Assembly: GCF_018129085.1 (NCBI RefSeq)
Contig: NZ_JAAGBB010000027.1
Span: 1 to 64,000, forward strand
Source: Plastoroseomonas hellenica
Lineage (GTDB): Bacteria; Pseudomonadota; Alphaproteobacteria; Acetobacterales; Acetobacteraceae
Direction: 5' to 3'
Length of the DNA stretch: 64,000 bases
Position numbers and translations under genes: made by a program. Each line of letters opens with the position of its first letter. Position 1 is the stretch's first letter. This document shows positions 51,654 through 63,776 of the stretch, in pieces. A model generated the notes under the pieces. The model was given only the letters and a program-made list of their open reading frames with translations. It was not told where the DNA came from and searched no databases.

Positions 51654-53234
51654 ATGCAGCGACGCACGATCTTGAAGGGGGGCGTCGCCGCCGCGGCTTC
51701 GCTCTCCGCGCCGGCCTTCGCGCAGGGAGCCGCCGCCCGCAGCCTGCGCGTCATCCCGCAGGCGAACCTCACCAGCCTCGACCCGGTCTGGACGACGGCG
51801 GTGGTGACCCGCAACCACGCCTTCATGATCTACGACCAGATCTGCGCCCAGAACGCGGCGGGCGAGATCAGGCCGCAGATGGCGGAAGGCTGGACCATGG
51901 CGGATGACCGCCTGAGCTGGACCTTCACACTCCGCGAAGGGCTCGCCTTCCATGACGGGGAACGGGTCCTGTCCAAGGACGTCGTCGCCTCGATCAAGCG
52001 CTGGGCGCGGCGCGATCCCTTCATGCAAGTGCTGTGGCCGAGCGTCGCCGATGTCGAGGCGATGGATGACCGCCGCTTCCGCTTCCGGCTGCATCGCCCG
52101 GTGCCGCTGCTGCTGCAGGCGCTCGGCCAGACGCAATTCCCCTGCTTCGTGATGCCGGAACGGATCGCCAGCACCGATGCCTTCACGCAGATCCGCGACG
52201 CGGTGGGCAGCGGGCCCTTCCGCTTCGTCCCGAACGAATGGAACCCTGGCCAGCGTGCGGTCTGGGCGAAGAATGAGCGCTACGTGCCGCGGGGCGAGCC
52301 GGTGGACGGGCTCGCCGGTGGCCGCGCGCCGCGGATCGACCGCGTCGAATGGACCATCATCAGCGACCCCGCGACCAGCGCCAACGCCATGAACCAGGGC
52401 GAGCAGGATTACTGGGAATATCCGCTGCACGACCTGCTGCCGCTGATGCGCCGGAACCGCGAGGTGGTGGTGGAGCAGCGGCTGCTCGACGGCACCTATG
52501 GCGTCTGCCGCTTCAACACGCTGCAGCCGCCCTTCAACAATCCGGCGATCCGCCGGGCGGTTGCCATGGCCGTGGACCAGCGCGACTACCTGCGCGCGGT
52601 CGCCGGCAATGAACGGGATGGCTGGGGCGTCTGCGAAGGCGTCTTCACCTGCGGCACCCCAATGGCGAATGAGGTGGGCAGCGAGATCCTGAAGACCCAC
52701 AGCATCGACCGCGCCCGTGCCGCGCTGCGCGAGGCCGGCTATGCCGGGGGAAAGGTGGTGCTGATCGCGCCGAGCGACTATCCGCAGATCAACGCGCTGT
52801 CGCTGGTGACCGCCGACATCCTGCAGCGGCTGGGGATGAATCTCGAGCTCGTCTCGGCCGACTGGGGTACCGTGATCCAGCGCCGTGCGAGCAAGGAGCC
52901 GGTGGAGCGCGGCGGCTGGAGCATCGTGCACACCACCTCCTCCGGCCAGTCGCTGACCATGCCGGTCTTCCACCTGTTCCTGCGCGCCAACGGCCCCAAT
53001 GCCTGGTTCGGCTGGCCGGATGACCCGGAGATCGAGCGGTTGCGCGGCGAGTGGGTGGAAGCGGCGGAGGAGCCCGACCGAGTGCGGATCGCGCAGGCGC
53101 TGAACCGCCGCGCGATGGAGGTCATGGCCTATGTCCCGCTCGGCTACTACTGGCAGCCGAGCGCCTGGCGCCGCAACCTCACGGGCGTGTTCCGCGCGCC
53201 GGCGACGGTGTTCTGGAACATCGGCAAGGCATGA
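51654..53234 (+). CDS. ABC transporter substrate-binding protein, family 5, array member 2
   Basis: A 526-residue paralogue of the preceding protein. Signal MQRRTILKGGVAAAASLSAPAFAQ, mature start LRVIPQANLTSLDPVWTTAVVTRNHAFMIYDQI. Shared core: LAFHDGERVLSKDVVASIKRWARRD, AFTQIRDAVGSGPFRFV, IDRVEWTII and MRRNREVVVEQ. The ligand-facing segments differ from the first copy (YWEYPLHDL against YEQPNPEI), which points to a related but different ligand. It begins 26 bp after member 1 and overlaps member 3 by an ATGA. Confidence 0.92.
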   Translation: MQRRTILKGGVAAAASLSAPAFAQGAAARSLRVIPQANLTSLDPVWTTAVVTRNHAFMIYDQICAQNAAGEIRPQMAEGWTMADDRLSWTFTLREGLAFHDGERVLSKDVVASIKRWARRDPFMQVLWPSVADVEAMDDRRFRFRLHRPVPLLLQALGQTQFPCFVMPERIASTDAFTQIRDAVGSGPFRFVPNEWNPGQRAVWAKNERYVPRGEPVDGLAGGRAPRIDRVEWTIISDPATSANAMNQGEQDYWEYPLHDLLPLMRRNREVVVEQRLLDGTYGVCRFNTLQPPFNNPAIRRAVAMAVDQRDYLRAVAGNERDGWGVCEGVFTCGTPMANEVGSEILKTHSIDRARAALREAGYAGGKVVLIAPSDYPQINALSLVTADILQRLGMNLELVSADWGTVIQRRASKEPVERGGWSIVHTTSSGQSLTMPVFHLFLRANGPNAWFGWPDDPEIERLRGEWVEAAEEPDRVRIAQALNRRAMEVMAYVPLGYYWQPSAWRRNLTGVFRAPATVFWNIGKA

Positions 53235-54826
53235 TCACCCGCCGCGCCGCCTTGGGCATCCCCTTGGGTTCCGCCGCCGCAGCGCTCGCCGCGCCGCGCC
53301 TGGCATCGGCCCAGGCGGCGGCGCGGCTGCTGCGCTTCGTGCCGCAGTCGAACCTCGCGAGCCTCGATCCGGTCTGGAGCACGGCGGTCATTGTCCGCAA
53401 CCACGGGCTGATGATCTACGACATGCTGTTCGGCCTGGATGCCGGGCTTGCGCCCCGGCATCAGATGGCGGCCGGGCATGAGGTCTCCGCGGATGGGCTG
53501 CTCTGGACCATCGCCTTGCGGCCAGGGCTGAAGTTCCATGACGGGGAGCCGGTGCGGGCGCGCGACTGCATCGCCTCCATCGCGCGCTGGTCGAAGCGGG
53601 ACGTGCTCGGCCAGCGCCTCGACGCCTTGCTGGAGGAGATGCGCGCCGAGGACGACCAGCGCTTCACCATCCGGCTGAAGCGGCCCTGGGCGGGCCTCGC
53701 CTGGGCGCTCGGCAAGCCTTCGGCCAACATGTGCGCCATCATGCCGGAGCGCGTGGCGCGCACCGACCCCTTCACCCAGATCGCCGATCCCGTGGGCTCC
53801 GGTCCCTTCCGCTTCCGCCGCGACCTGTTCCGGCCAGGCGATGTCGCAGTCTATGAGCGCTTCGAGGCCTATCAGAGCCGGGACGAGCCCTCCGACTTCC
53901 TGGCCGGCGGCAAGCCCGTGCATTTCGACCGCGTCGAATGGCGGGTGATGCCGGATCCCGGCACCGCCGCCGCTGCGCTGCAGAACAACGAGGCGGATTG
54001 GTGGGAGAACCCGCTGCCGGACCTGCTGCCGGTGCTGCGGCGCAACCGCGACATCCTGGTTGAGCGGGTCAATGGTTTCGGCAATCTCGGCGTGCTGCGG
54101 TTCAACTTCCTGCACCCGCCCTTCGACAATCCGGCGGTGCGGCGCGCCCTGCTGCCGGCGATCGATCAGCGCGCCTTCATGGATGCGGCGATCGGCACCG
54201 ACCGCGTGCTCTCGGCGGTGCCGGCGGGCGCCTTCACGCCGGGATCGCCGCTGGCGAATGACGAAGGCCTCTCGGTGCTCTCGGGCTCCCGCAGCCTCGA
54301 CGCGGCGCGCGCCGCGCTTGCTTCCTCCGGCTATCGGGGGGAGCGGGTGGTGATGATGTCGTCGACCGACCTGCCGGTGCTGCAGAACCTGGCGGAAGTG
54401 GCGGCGGACCTGATGCGGCGCATGGGCTTCAACCTCGATTTCCAGGCCATGGACTGGGGCACCCAGATCCAGCGCCGCACCAGCCGCAACCCGACGGACC
54501 AGGGCGGCTGGAGCGCCTTCTGCACGACCTGGGAAGGGCTCGACGTTTCGGTGCCGGGCAGCCATCAGCCGCTCCGCGGCAATGGCGCCAATGCCTGGTC
54601 CGGCTGGCCGACTTCGCCGCGCCTCGAAGCGCTCCGCGACGCCTGGTTCGAGGCGCCGGATCTCGCCACCGAGCAGCGCATCGCGCGGGAGATGCAGCGG
54701 CTGGTATGGGAGGAGGTGCCCTTCATTCCGCTGGGGCAAGTGCTGCCGCCCATGGCCTATCGCCGCACGCTGACCGGCATCGTGAAGGGCGGGCCCGCAT
54801 TGTTCTGGGGTGTGCGCCGGACCTGA
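53231..54826 (+). CDS. ABC transporter substrate-binding protein, family 5, array member 3
   Basis: A 531-residue paralogue. Signal MITRRAALGIPLGSAAAALAAPRLASAQ, mature start LLRFVPQSNLASLDPVWSTAVIVRNHGLMIYDMLFG. Core: LKFHDGEPVRARDCIASIARWSKRD, PFTQIADPVGSGPFRFR, FDRVEWRVM, WWENPLPDLLPVLRRNRDILVE. The ATG at 53231 overlaps the stop of member 2, so the start is secure; the extra upstream open frame is read-through. A 181-bp gap follows before member 4. Confidence 0.92.
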   Translation: MITRRAALGIPLGSAAAALAAPRLASAQAAARLLRFVPQSNLASLDPVWSTAVIVRNHGLMIYDMLFGLDAGLAPRHQMAAGHEVSADGLLWTIALRPGLKFHDGEPVRARDCIASIARWSKRDVLGQRLDALLEEMRAEDDQRFTIRLKRPWAGLAWALGKPSANMCAIMPERVARTDPFTQIADPVGSGPFRFRRDLFRPGDVAVYERFEAYQSRDEPSDFLAGGKPVHFDRVEWRVMPDPGTAAAALQNNEADWWENPLPDLLPVLRRNRDILVERVNGFGNLGVLRFNFLHPPFDNPAVRRALLPAIDQRAFMDAAIGTDRVLSAVPAGAFTPGSPLANDEGLSVLSGSRSLDAARAALASSGYRGERVVMMSSTDLPVLQNLAEVAADLMRRMGFNLDFQAMDWGTQIQRRTSRNPTDQGGWSAFCTTWEGLDVSVPGSHQPLRGNGANAWSGWPTSPRLEALRDAWFEAPDLATEQRIAREMQRLVWEEVPFIPLGQVLPPMAYRRTLTGIVKGGPALFWGVRRT

Positions 54827-55007
54827 GCCGGGATTCGCATCCAGGTGCCGCCGTCGCCCTGGCACGGCACGTGCAAACATGGCCGCGGGATGGCCCTGGC
54901 GCGGCGGCAATCGTGAGCCGGCGCTGCGAAGGGTTGGCGTGGCGCCTAAAAATCGGGCAGCCTGTCATCAATCAAGGCGGCACGGTCCGCGGGGAGAGGG
55001 GGACTAG
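54827..55007 (+). promoter_or_regulatory. 181-bp gap within the binding-protein array
   Basis: The only sizeable gap inside the four-receptor array. It holds no gene. Its right half has a short AT-rich stretch (CTAAAAATCGGG near 54946-54957) and ends with GGGGAGAGGGGG before the start at 55008. An internal promoter for member 4 plus dppBCDF, or a transcript boundary, could lie here. Confidence 0.35.
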
Positions 55008-56609
55008 ATGATGGACCGCAGGAGCTTCCTGAAGGCGACAGCCGCCTCGGGTGCCGTCCTCGGCGCGGGCGGCGTTGCCGCGCCGGCGCTGTCGCAGGGG
55101 GCGGCGCGTACCCTGCGCTTCGTCCCGCAGGCCAATCTGGCGAATTTCGATCCCATCTGGGGCACGCAGTATGTCGTGCGCAATGCCGCCGCCATGGTGT
55201 GGGACACGCTCTATGGCGTGGACGACAAGCTCGATCCGCAGCCGCAGATGGTCGAAGGCGAGACGGTGTCGCAGGATGGTCTCACCTGGACCTTCCGGCT
55301 GCGTGAGGGGCTGCGCTTCCATGACGGGGAGCCGGTGCTCGCGAAGGATGTCGTCGCCTCGATCACCCGCTGGATGCCGCGCGACCCGATGGGGCAGATG
55401 GTGCGCGCGATCCAGCAGGAACTCGTCGCCGTCGATGACCGCAGCTTCCGCTGGGTGCTCCGCCGCCCCTATCCCAAGCTGAAATACGCGCTCGGCAAGA
55501 CCAACACGCCGATCTGCTTCATCATGCCGGAGCGCATCGCCCGCACCGATCCCTTCACCCAGATCACCGACTATGTCGGCTCCGGCCCGCTGAGCTTCGT
55601 GCGCAACGAATGGGTGCCGGGTGCCAAGGCGGTGTTCCAGAAGTTCGACCGCTACGTGCCGCGCCAGGGTGCCGCGAGCTGGCTCGCCGGCGGCAAGCAT
55701 GTTTCGGTCGACCGCGTTGAATGGGTGGTGATGCCGGATGCGGCGACCGCGGCGGCGGCGCTGCAGAATGGCGAGGTGGACTGGTGGGAGAACCCGATCT
55801 CCGACCTCATTCCGCTGATGCGGCGCAACCGGAACATCGCGGTCGACATCGCCGATCCGCTCGGCAACATCGGCAGCTTCCGCATGAACCACCTGCATGC
55901 GCCGTTCAACTCGCAGAAGGTGCGGCAGGCGATCCTCATGGCGATGAGCCAGGAAGATTACATGCGCGCCCTGGTCGGCAATGAGGATGCCCTGTGGAAG
56001 CCGCTGCCCGGCTTCTTCACGCCGGGGACGCCGGCCTATACGGAGGCGGGCGGGGATATCCTGAAGGGGCCGCGCAACCTCGATGCCGCGAAGCGCATGC
56101 TGACCGAAGGCGGCTATTCCGGCCAGCCGGTGACCTGCATCGTGGCGCAGGACCAGCCGATCACCAAGGCGCAGGGCGACGTCACGGCCGACCTGCTGCG
56201 GCGGCTCGGCATGAACGTCGATTTCGTCGCCACCGACTGGGGCACGACGGGCCAGCGCCGCGCCATGAAGAACCCGCCGGGCCAGGGCGGCTGGAGCATG
56301 TTCCACACCTGGCATGCCGGCGCGGATTGCGTGAATCCCGCCGCCTACAACGCGGTGCGTGCCAATGGCGACGGTGCCTGGTTCGGCTGGCCGAACATCC
56401 CCTCGGTGGAAGCCGGCGTCACGGAGTGGTTTGACGCACCGAACCCGGACGCCGAAAAGATAGCGATGGACAAGATCAATAGAGAGGCGATCGAACACGT
56501 GGTCTATGCACCGACTGGCTTCTTCCTTGGCTACACCGCCTGGCGGCGCAACGTCTCCGGCATCCAGAAGGGGCCGCTGCCCTTCTTCTGGGGCGTGACG
56601 AAGTCCTGA
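55008..56609 (+). CDS. ABC transporter substrate-binding protein, family 5, array member 4
   Basis: A 533-residue paralogue directly before the permease genes. Signal MMDRRSFLKATAASGAVLGAGGVAAPALSQ (RRSFLK is twin-arginine-like), mature start LRFVPQANLANFDPIWGTQYVVRNAAAMVWDTLYG. Core: LRFHDGEPVLAKDVVASITRWMPRD, PFTQITDYVGSGPLSFV, VDRVEWVVM, WWENPISDLIPLMRRNRNIAVD. It lies 4 bp from the DppB-type gene, so it is likely the cognate receptor of that set. ATG at 55008 is followed by a second ATG. Confidence 0.93.
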   Translation: MMDRRSFLKATAASGAVLGAGGVAAPALSQGAARTLRFVPQANLANFDPIWGTQYVVRNAAAMVWDTLYGVDDKLDPQPQMVEGETVSQDGLTWTFRLREGLRFHDGEPVLAKDVVASITRWMPRDPMGQMVRAIQQELVAVDDRSFRWVLRRPYPKLKYALGKTNTPICFIMPERIARTDPFTQITDYVGSGPLSFVRNEWVPGAKAVFQKFDRYVPRQGAASWLAGGKHVSVDRVEWVVMPDAATAAAALQNGEVDWWENPISDLIPLMRRNRNIAVDIADPLGNIGSFRMNHLHAPFNSQKVRQAILMAMSQEDYMRALVGNEDALWKPLPGFFTPGTPAYTEAGGDILKGPRNLDAAKRMLTEGGYSGQPVTCIVAQDQPITKAQGDVTADLLRRLGMNVDFVATDWGTTGQRRAMKNPPGQGGWSMFHTWHAGADCVNPAAYNAVRANGDGAWFGWPNIPSVEAGVTEWFDAPNPDAEKIAMDKINREAIEHVVYAPTGFFLGYTAWRRNVSGIQKGPLPFFWGVTKS

Positions 56610-56613
56610 TCTG

Positions 56614-57555
56614 ATGTTCGCTTATACCGTCCGTCGTGTGCTGGCCACGATCCCTGTCATGGCGATCGTGGCTCTCTTCGTGTTCTCGCTGCTCTATCTC
56701 GCGCCGGGCGATCCGGCCGCGGTGATCGCCGGCGACCAGGCGACACCCCAGGATGTCGAGCGCATCCGCGCGAGCCTCGGCCTCGACCGGCCCTATCTCG
56801 TCCGCTTCGGGGAATGGGCCTTCCGCATCATCCAGGGTGACCTCGGCGTCTCGATCTTCACCAACCTGCCGGTCACCACCATGATCGCGCAGCGCATCGA
56901 GCCGACCTTGTCGCTGATGGTCATCACCCTCTGCCTCGCCGTCTGCATCGCCATCCCGATGGGCGTCATCGCGGCGTGGAAGCAGGGCACCATCATCGAT
57001 CGCGCGGTGATGGGCTTCGCGGTGCTCGGCTTCTCCGTGCCGGTCTTCGTGGTCGGCTACGTGCTGGCCTATGTCTTCGCGCTCGAGCTCGATTGGCTGC
57101 CGGTGCAGGGCTATACGCCCTTCGCGCGCGGCTTCTGGCCGTGGCTCGAGAACCTGATCCTGCCCGCGATCGCGCTCGGCGGCGTCTATATCGCGCTGAT
57201 CGCGCGCATCACCCGTGCGACGATGCTGGAGGTCCTGCAGCAGGACTACATCCGCACCGCACGCGCCAAGGGCGTCGGGCAGAAGGGCGTCCTGTTCCTG
57301 CATGCGCTGAAGAACGCGGCGGTGCCGATCGTGACCGTGATCGGCATCGGCATCGCGCTGCTGATCGGCGGCGCCGTGGTGACGGAGAGCGTCTTCGCCA
57401 TCCCGGGGCTCGGGCGCCTGACCGTCGATGCCATCCTGCGGCGCGACTATCCGGTGATCCAGGGCGTCGTGCTGCTGTTCAGCTTCGTCTACGTGCTGGT
57501 CAATCTCGTGATCGACCTCGCCTACACCCTCTTCGACCCGAGGATCCGTTACTGA
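56614..57555 (+). CDS. ABC transporter permease, DppB type (second set)
   Basis: A 313-residue inner-membrane permease. First helix LATIPVMAIVALFVFSLLYLAPG, then PGDPAAVIAGDQATPQDVERIRASLGLDRP, and the coupling loop QDYIRTARAKGVGQKG near 210-225. The final DLAYTLFDPRIRY is standard for DppB. It follows the fourth binding protein by 4 bp; the next permease starts in its stop codon. Works with 57555-58472 and the ATPases at 58479 and 59471. Confidence 0.94.
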   Translation: MFAYTVRRVLATIPVMAIVALFVFSLLYLAPGDPAAVIAGDQATPQDVERIRASLGLDRPYLVRFGEWAFRIIQGDLGVSIFTNLPVTTMIAQRIEPTLSLMVITLCLAVCIAIPMGVIAAWKQGTIIDRAVMGFAVLGFSVPVFVVGYVLAYVFALELDWLPVQGYTPFARGFWPWLENLILPAIALGGVYIALIARITRATMLEVLQQDYIRTARAKGVGQKGVLFLHALKNAAVPIVTVIGIGIALLIGGAVVTESVFAIPGLGRLTVDAILRRDYPVIQGVVLLFSFVYVLVNLVIDLAYTLFDPRIRY

Positions 57556-58472
57556 TGGCCTCCTCCACGATCTTGCCGACGGAAGCGAACGTCGCTGTCG
57601 CGGTACCCATGCCGGACATCCTGCCGCCGGTGAAGCAGCGGCGCGGCTTCTTCGGCTTCCTGCGCCGCAACCCGACGATCACCATCGGGGCGTCGCTGGT
57701 GCTGCTGATGGTCGCGATCGCGCTCTTCGCGCCCTTCCTCTTCACCCGTGACCCGACGGCACTCGCGCCGGCGCTGCGCACCCGGGAACCCTCGGCGCAG
57801 TTCTGGTTCGGCTCCGACATGCTGGGGCGCGACGTCTATTCGCGCGTGCTCTACGGCACCCGGGTGTCGCTGACCGTCGGCTTCTCGGTGGCGATCTGCG
57901 CCTCGCTGATCGGCCTCACGATCGGACTGATCTCGGGCTTCATCCGGGCGGCCGATGCCGTGATCATGCGCATCATGGACGGGATGATGTCGATCCCCTC
58001 CATCCTGCTGGCGATCGCGCTGATGGCGCTGACGCGTGGATCGGTCGGCAACGTGATCCTCGCGATCACCATCGCCGACTTCCCGCGGGTGGCGCGGCTG
58101 GTGCGCGGCGTCGTGCTCTCGCTCCGCGAGCAGCCTTATGTCGATGCTGCCGTTGCCGCCGGCACCCGGACGCCGGTGATCATCCTGCGCCACATCCTGC
58201 CGAACACCCTGGCGCCGCTGACCGTGCAGGCGACCTATATCTGCGCCAGCGCGATGATCGCCGAAGCGATCCTCTCCTTCATCGGCGCCGGCACGCCACC
58301 GATCATCCCGTCCTGGGGCAACATCATGGCGGAGGGCCGCGCCCTCTGGCAGGTGAAGCCGTATATCGTCTTCTTCCCGGCCATCTTCCTCTCGATCACG
58401 GTGCTGGCCGTCAACCTCCTGGGCGATGGGCTGCGCGACGCGCTTGACCCGCGCATGGCGAAGAGGGTCTGA
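57555..58472 (+). CDS. ABC transporter permease, DppC type (second set)
   Basis: A 305-residue permease with a 35-residue cytoplasmic N-terminus, then helix [47 protein letters not shown] is the family loop, and [25 protein letters not shown] the coupling loop. It ends [14 protein letters not shown]. The ATG at 57555 overlaps the previous stop (TGATG). Seven bases separate it from the ATPase gene. Confidence 0.94.
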   Translation: MASSTILPTEANVAVAVPMPDILPPVKQRRGFFGFLRRNPTITIGASLVLLMVAIALFAPFLFTRDPTALAPALRTREPSAQFWFGSDMLGRDVYSRVLYGTRVSLTVGFSVAICASLIGLTIGLISGFIRAADAVIMRIMDGMMSIPSILLAIALMALTRGSVGNVILAITIADFPRVARLVRGVVLSLREQPYVDAAVAAGTRTPVIILRHILPNTLAPLTVQATYICASAMIAEAILSFIGAGTPPIIPSWGNIMAEGRALWQVKPYIVFFPAIFLSITVLAVNLLGDGLRDALDPRMAKRV

Positions 58473-58478
58473 CCCGCG

Positions 58479-59470
<992 letters not shown>

Positions 59471-59474
<4 letters not shown>

Positions 59475-60502
59475 GCGGGGCGATCCTCGAGGTCTCTGAC
59501 CTCAAGAAGCATTTTCCAATCCATGGTGGCTTCTTCGGCGGCACCACGGCGCATGTCTATGCCGTGGATGGGGTGTCCTTCTCCATCGCGAAGGGGGAGA
59601 CGCTGTCGCTGGTCGGCGAATCCGGCTGCGGCAAGTCGACGGTCGGCAAGGCCATCCTGCGGCTCTTCGACATCACCGCCGGACAGGTGGTGCTGGACGG
59701 CACCCGCATCGATACCATGACGGCCTCGACGCTGCGGCCCATCCGCCGGCGCATCCAGGTGGTGTTCCAGGATCCCTTCAGCTCCTTGAACCCGCGCATG
59801 CGGGTGCGGGACATCCTGGCCGAGCCGATCCGCAATTTCGGCATGGCCAAGAACCGGGCGGACCTGGAGGAGCGGGTGGCGCTGCTCATGGACAAGGTGC
59901 GGCTGCCGCGCGACGCGGTGAACCGCTGGCCGCACGAATTCTCCGGCGGGCAGCGGCAGCGCATCTGCATCGCCCGCGCGCTGGCGGCCGAGCCGGATAT
60001 CATCATCTGCGACGAGGCGGTGTCTGCGCTCGACGTCTCGGTCAAGGCGCAGATCGTGAACCTGCTGCAGGACCTGCAGAAGGAGCTCGGCCTCGCGATG
60101 CTGTTCATCAGCCACGACCTCGCGATCGTGGAGCATATGACGCATCGCGTGGCGGTGATGTATCTCGGCAAGATCGTGGAGGTGGCAACCAAGCGCGACC
60201 TCTTCTCGGCGCCGAAGCACCCGTATACCGAGGCGTTGCTGTCGGCGGTGCCGGTGCCGATGCCGGGCGCGCAGCGGGAACGCATCATCCTCAAGGGCGA
60301 TGTGCCGAGCCCGATCAACCCGCCCCAGGGCTGCCGTTTCCATACGCGCTGCCCCTATGCCTTCGACCGCTGCCGGAAGGACGAGCCGGCGCTGCGGCAG
60401 ACCGAGGCCGGGCACTGGTCCGCCTGTCACCTCCATGACCGGCCGGATGCGGAGAACCCGCTCGCCGGTGCCAAGGGCGCGGATCTGATCGCCGCGCACT
60501 GA
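59471..60502 (+). CDS. ABC transporter ATPase, DppF type (second set)
   Basis: A 343-residue ATPase: Walker A GESGCGKS at 49-56, [56 protein letters not shown] and [16 protein letters not shown]-terminal [13 protein letters not shown] carries the usual cysteines. It closes the second dpp-type operon. A perfect 12-bp hairpin begins 6 bases after the stop. Confidence 0.94.
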
Positions 60503-60507
60503 TCAAC

Positions 60508-60534
60508 GGTGGTGAGCGGAGACCGCTCACCACC
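60508..60534 (+). terminator. perfect 12-bp hairpin after the second dpp operon
   Basis: GGTGGTGAGCGG at 60508-60519 and CCGCTCACCACC at 60523-60534 form a perfect stem with a 3-base loop. No T-run follows. It stands in the same position relative to the conserved CCCTCA module as the hairpin after cysA, though the stem sequence is different. Confidence 0.65.
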
Positions 60535-60630
60535 CCTCAAACACGTCGTGCCGAAGACACGCCTCCGGCGTGACGCCGCACTTGCGGCGGGCCGCATTCG
60601 CGGCCTCGGACCGGTCAAGCAACCGGTCCG
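60535..60630 (+). repeat. dispersed intergenic module, copy 2
   Basis: It starts CCCTCAAACACGTCGTGCC, matching the start of the module at 29271, and contains the same CACGCCT and GGCGTGACGC unit and GGGCCGCATTCGCGGCCTCGG. It ends with the hairpin GGACCGGT (60608-60615) and ACCGGTCC (60622-60629) before GTTTA. The remaining bases to 60756 hold no gene; the leader of the hydroxylase operon lies there. Confidence 0.7.
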
Positions 60631-60756
60631 TTTAGATGACCCGTAGGAACCGCGGCCGCGCAGCGGGTGCTTGACGCACCCCCTCGCGCGGCGCGACCCT
60701 CCGTCCCGAATGCGGCGCCAGGCGGCGCCGCGACAGCTTTCCGGGGGAGACGGCGG

Positions 60757-61260
<504 letters not shown>

Positions 61261-61314
61261 CCGGCACCGCGTAAAGCGGGCCGGCTTCGGAAACGCCTGG
61301 GGAGGCGACGTGAC

Positions 61315-63705
61315 ATGAACGTGGTGACACCGTTCGAAGGCATAGGCGCGAGTGTCCGCCGCAAGGAGGATTTCCGTTTCCTCCAGGGCAAGGGCAACTA
61401 CACCGACGACCTCAACCGCCCTGGCCAGACGCATGCCTGGATCCTGCGCAGCCCGCATGCGCATGCGAAGATCCGGGGCGTCGACATCGCGGCGGCGAAG
61501 GCGATGCCGGGGGTGCACGGCATCTTCACGGGTGCGGACACGGAGGCGGCAGGGCTCGGTGGCCTGCCCTGCGGCTGGCAGATCCACAGCAAGGACGGCA
61601 CGCCGATGGCGGAGCCGCCGCATCCGGTGCTCGCCTTCGAGCGGGTGCGCCATGTCGGCGACCCCGTGGCGATCGTGGTGGCCGAGACCCGGTCCCAGGC
61701 GCGCGATGCGGCCGAGGCGATCATCGTGGACTACGAGCCGCTGCCTGCCGCGCCGAGCCTGGAGCAGGCGCAGGCTGCCGGCGCCACGCCGATCCACGAA
61801 GGTGTTGCCGGCAACATCTGCTACGACTGGCATATCGGCGACAAGGCGGTGGTCGACGCCGCCTTCGCCGCGGCGCACAGAACCGTGGCGCTGGACCTCG
61901 TGAACAACCGCCTGGTGCCGAACGCGATGGAGCCGCGCGCCGCCGTCGGTGAGTTCGACCGCTTCACCGGCGACTACACGCTCTACACCACCAGCCAGAA
62001 CCCGCATGTGATCCGGCTGCTGATGGCGGCGAACGTGCTGAAGCTGCCGGAATCGAAGGTCCGCGTGGTCGCACCCGATGTGGGCGGCGGTTTCGGTTCC
62101 AAGATCTACCACTACGCCGAGGAAGCGCTGGTCACCTGGGCTTCGGCACAGGTGGGGCGGCCAGTGAAGTGGACGGCGGATCGCACCGAGGCATTCATGT
62201 CGGACGCGCATGGCCGCGACCACATCAGCCGCGCCGAATTCGCCTTCGACAAGGACGGCAGGATCCTGGCGCTGCGGGTGGCGACCCAGGCCAATATGGG
62301 CGCTTATCTCTCGACCTTCGCGCCCTGCGTGCCGACCTATCTCTACGCCACCCTGCTCGCCGGCGTGTACACGACGCCGGTGATCTATGCCGAGGTCAAG
62401 GCGGTCTTCACCAATACCGTGCCGGTCGATGCCTATCGCGGCGCCGGACGGCCGGAGGCGACCTATCTGCTGGAACGGCTGATGGATGTGGCGGCACGGG
62501 AGCTCGGCATCGACCGGGTGGAGCTCCGGCGCCGGAACTTCATCCCCGCCGACGCCTTTCCCTACCAGACGCCGGTCGCCCTGCAATATGACAGCGGCGA
62601 CTACCAGTCGACCCTGAACGAATGCCTCCGCGTCGCCGACTGGGCCGGCTTCGAGGCGCGGCGGGCGGAAGCCGCGGCGCGCGGCAAGCTGCGCGGCATC
62701 GGCATCTCGACCTATCTCGAAGCCTGCGGCATCGCGCCTTCCGCGGTGGTGGGCAGCCTCGGTGCCCGCGCCGGCCTCTACGAGGTCGGCACCATCCGCG
62801 TGCATCCGACCGGCAGCATCACCGTGCTCACCGGCTCGCACAGCCATGGGCAGGGGCATGAGACCACCTTCGCGCAGCTCGTCTCCGACAAGCTCGGCGT
62901 GCCAGTGGCGCAGGTCGACATCGTCCATGGCGACACTGCCAAGGTGCCCTTCGGCATGGGCACCTATGGCAGCCGCAGCCTCGCGGTCGGCGGCTCGGCG
63001 ATGATGAAGGCGATGGACAAGATCATCGCCAAGGGCAAGCGCATCGCCGCCCATCTGATGGAAGCGAGCGTCGAGGATATCGAGTTCGACCGCGGCACCT
63101 TCCGCGTCGCCGGCACCGACCGGACCAAGGCGCTGGTGGATATCTCGGTCGCCGCCTATGTGCCGCACAACTACCCGATCGAGGAGCTGGAGCCGGGGCT
63201 GGAGGAGACCGCCTTCTACGACCCGAAGAACTTCACCTATCCCGGCGGTTGCCACATCGCGGAGGTCGAGATCGACCGTGAGACCGGCAAGGTCGACCTG
63301 GTGAACTTCACCGCGGTCGACGATGTCGGCCGGGTCATCAACCCGATGATCGTCGAAGGCCAGGTGCAGGGCGGCGTCGCCCAGGGCGTCGGCCAGGCGC
63401 TGCTGGAAAGCTGCATCTACGACGCGGACGGGCAGCTCGTCTCCGGCTCGATGATGGACTACACCATGCCGCGCGCGGACGACCTGCCGCCGGTCGGCGT
63501 CGCGACGCACACCACGCTCTGCACCCACAATCCGCTCGGCGTGAAGGGCTGCGGGGAAGTGGGGGCCATCGGCTCGCCGCCGGCGGTCATCAACGCGGTG
63601 GTGGATGCGCTGCGTGATTTCGACGTGCGCCACATTGAAATGCCGGCGACAGCGGCGAAGATCTGGCAGATCATCAACGGGAGCCACGGCAAGGCGGCGG
63701 CCTGA
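61315..63705 (+). CDS. xanthine-dehydrogenase-family molybdopterin-binding (large) subunit
   Basis: A 796-residue catalytic subunit of an aerobic molybdenum hydroxylase. It starts [20 protein letters not shown], has [19 protein letters not shown] near 255-275 and the pocket segment [21 protein letters not shown] near 375-395. The C-terminal [23 protein letters not shown] carries the catalytic Glu. AYRGAGRPE replaces the AYRCSFR loop of CO dehydrogenase, so it hydroxylates an organic (often N-heterocyclic) compound rather than CO. Its stop codon begins a repeat copy. The exact substrate is not readable. Confidence 0.94.
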   Translation: MNVVTPFEGIGASVRRKEDFRFLQGKGNYTDDLNRPGQTHAWILRSPHAHAKIRGVDIAAAKAMPGVHGIFTGADTEAAGLGGLPCGWQIHSKDGTPMAEPPHPVLAFERVRHVGDPVAIVVAETRSQARDAAEAIIVDYEPLPAAPSLEQAQAAGATPIHEGVAGNICYDWHIGDKAVVDAAFAAAHRTVALDLVNNRLVPNAMEPRAAVGEFDRFTGDYTLYTTSQNPHVIRLLMAANVLKLPESKVRVVAPDVGGGFGSKIYHYAEEALVTWASAQVGRPVKWTADRTEAFMSDAHGRDHISRAEFAFDKDGRILALRVATQANMGAYLSTFAPCVPTYLYATLLAGVYTTPVIYAEVKAVFTNTVPVDAYRGAGRPEATYLLERLMDVAARELGIDRVELRRRNFIPADAFPYQTPVALQYDSGDYQSTLNECLRVADWAGFEARRAEAAARGKLRGIGISTYLEACGIAPSAVVGSLGARAGLYEVGTIRVHPTGSITVLTGSHSHGQGHETTFAQLVSDKLGVPVAQVDIVHGDTAKVPFGMGTYGSRSLAVGGSAMMKAMDKIIAKGKRIAAHLMEASVEDIEFDRGTFRVAGTDRTKALVDISVAAYVPHNYPIEELEPGLEETAFYDPKNFTYPGGCHIAEVEIDRETGKVDLVNFTAVDDVGRVINPMIVEGQVQGGVAQGVGQALLESCIYDADGQLVSGSMMDYTMPRADDLPPVGVATHTTLCTHNPLGVKGCGEVGAIGSPPAVINAVVDALRDFDVRHIEMPATAAKIWQIINGSHGKAAA

Positions 63706-63755
63706 GCGTCCAATGAGCGAAGGGGCGCAAGGCCCGGAGATCTGAATCGGCCGCG
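63703..63755 (+). repeat. 53-bp-class intergenic repeat, copy 3 (diverged)
   Basis: It begins with the TGA stop of the large subunit, as copy 2 begins with the TGA of hyuA. TGAGCGTCC, AAGGCCCGGAG and TCTGAATCGG are identical to copy 2; the intervening bases differ. It separates the large and FAD subunit genes. Confidence 0.7.
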
Positions 63756-63776
63756 CGTACCTACAAGGAGAGCACC

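Noticed and set aside
61315-63705. Annotation as CO dehydrogenase large subunit
   Set aside because: The diagnostic AYRCSFR loop is absent; AYRGAGRPE points to another hydroxylase.
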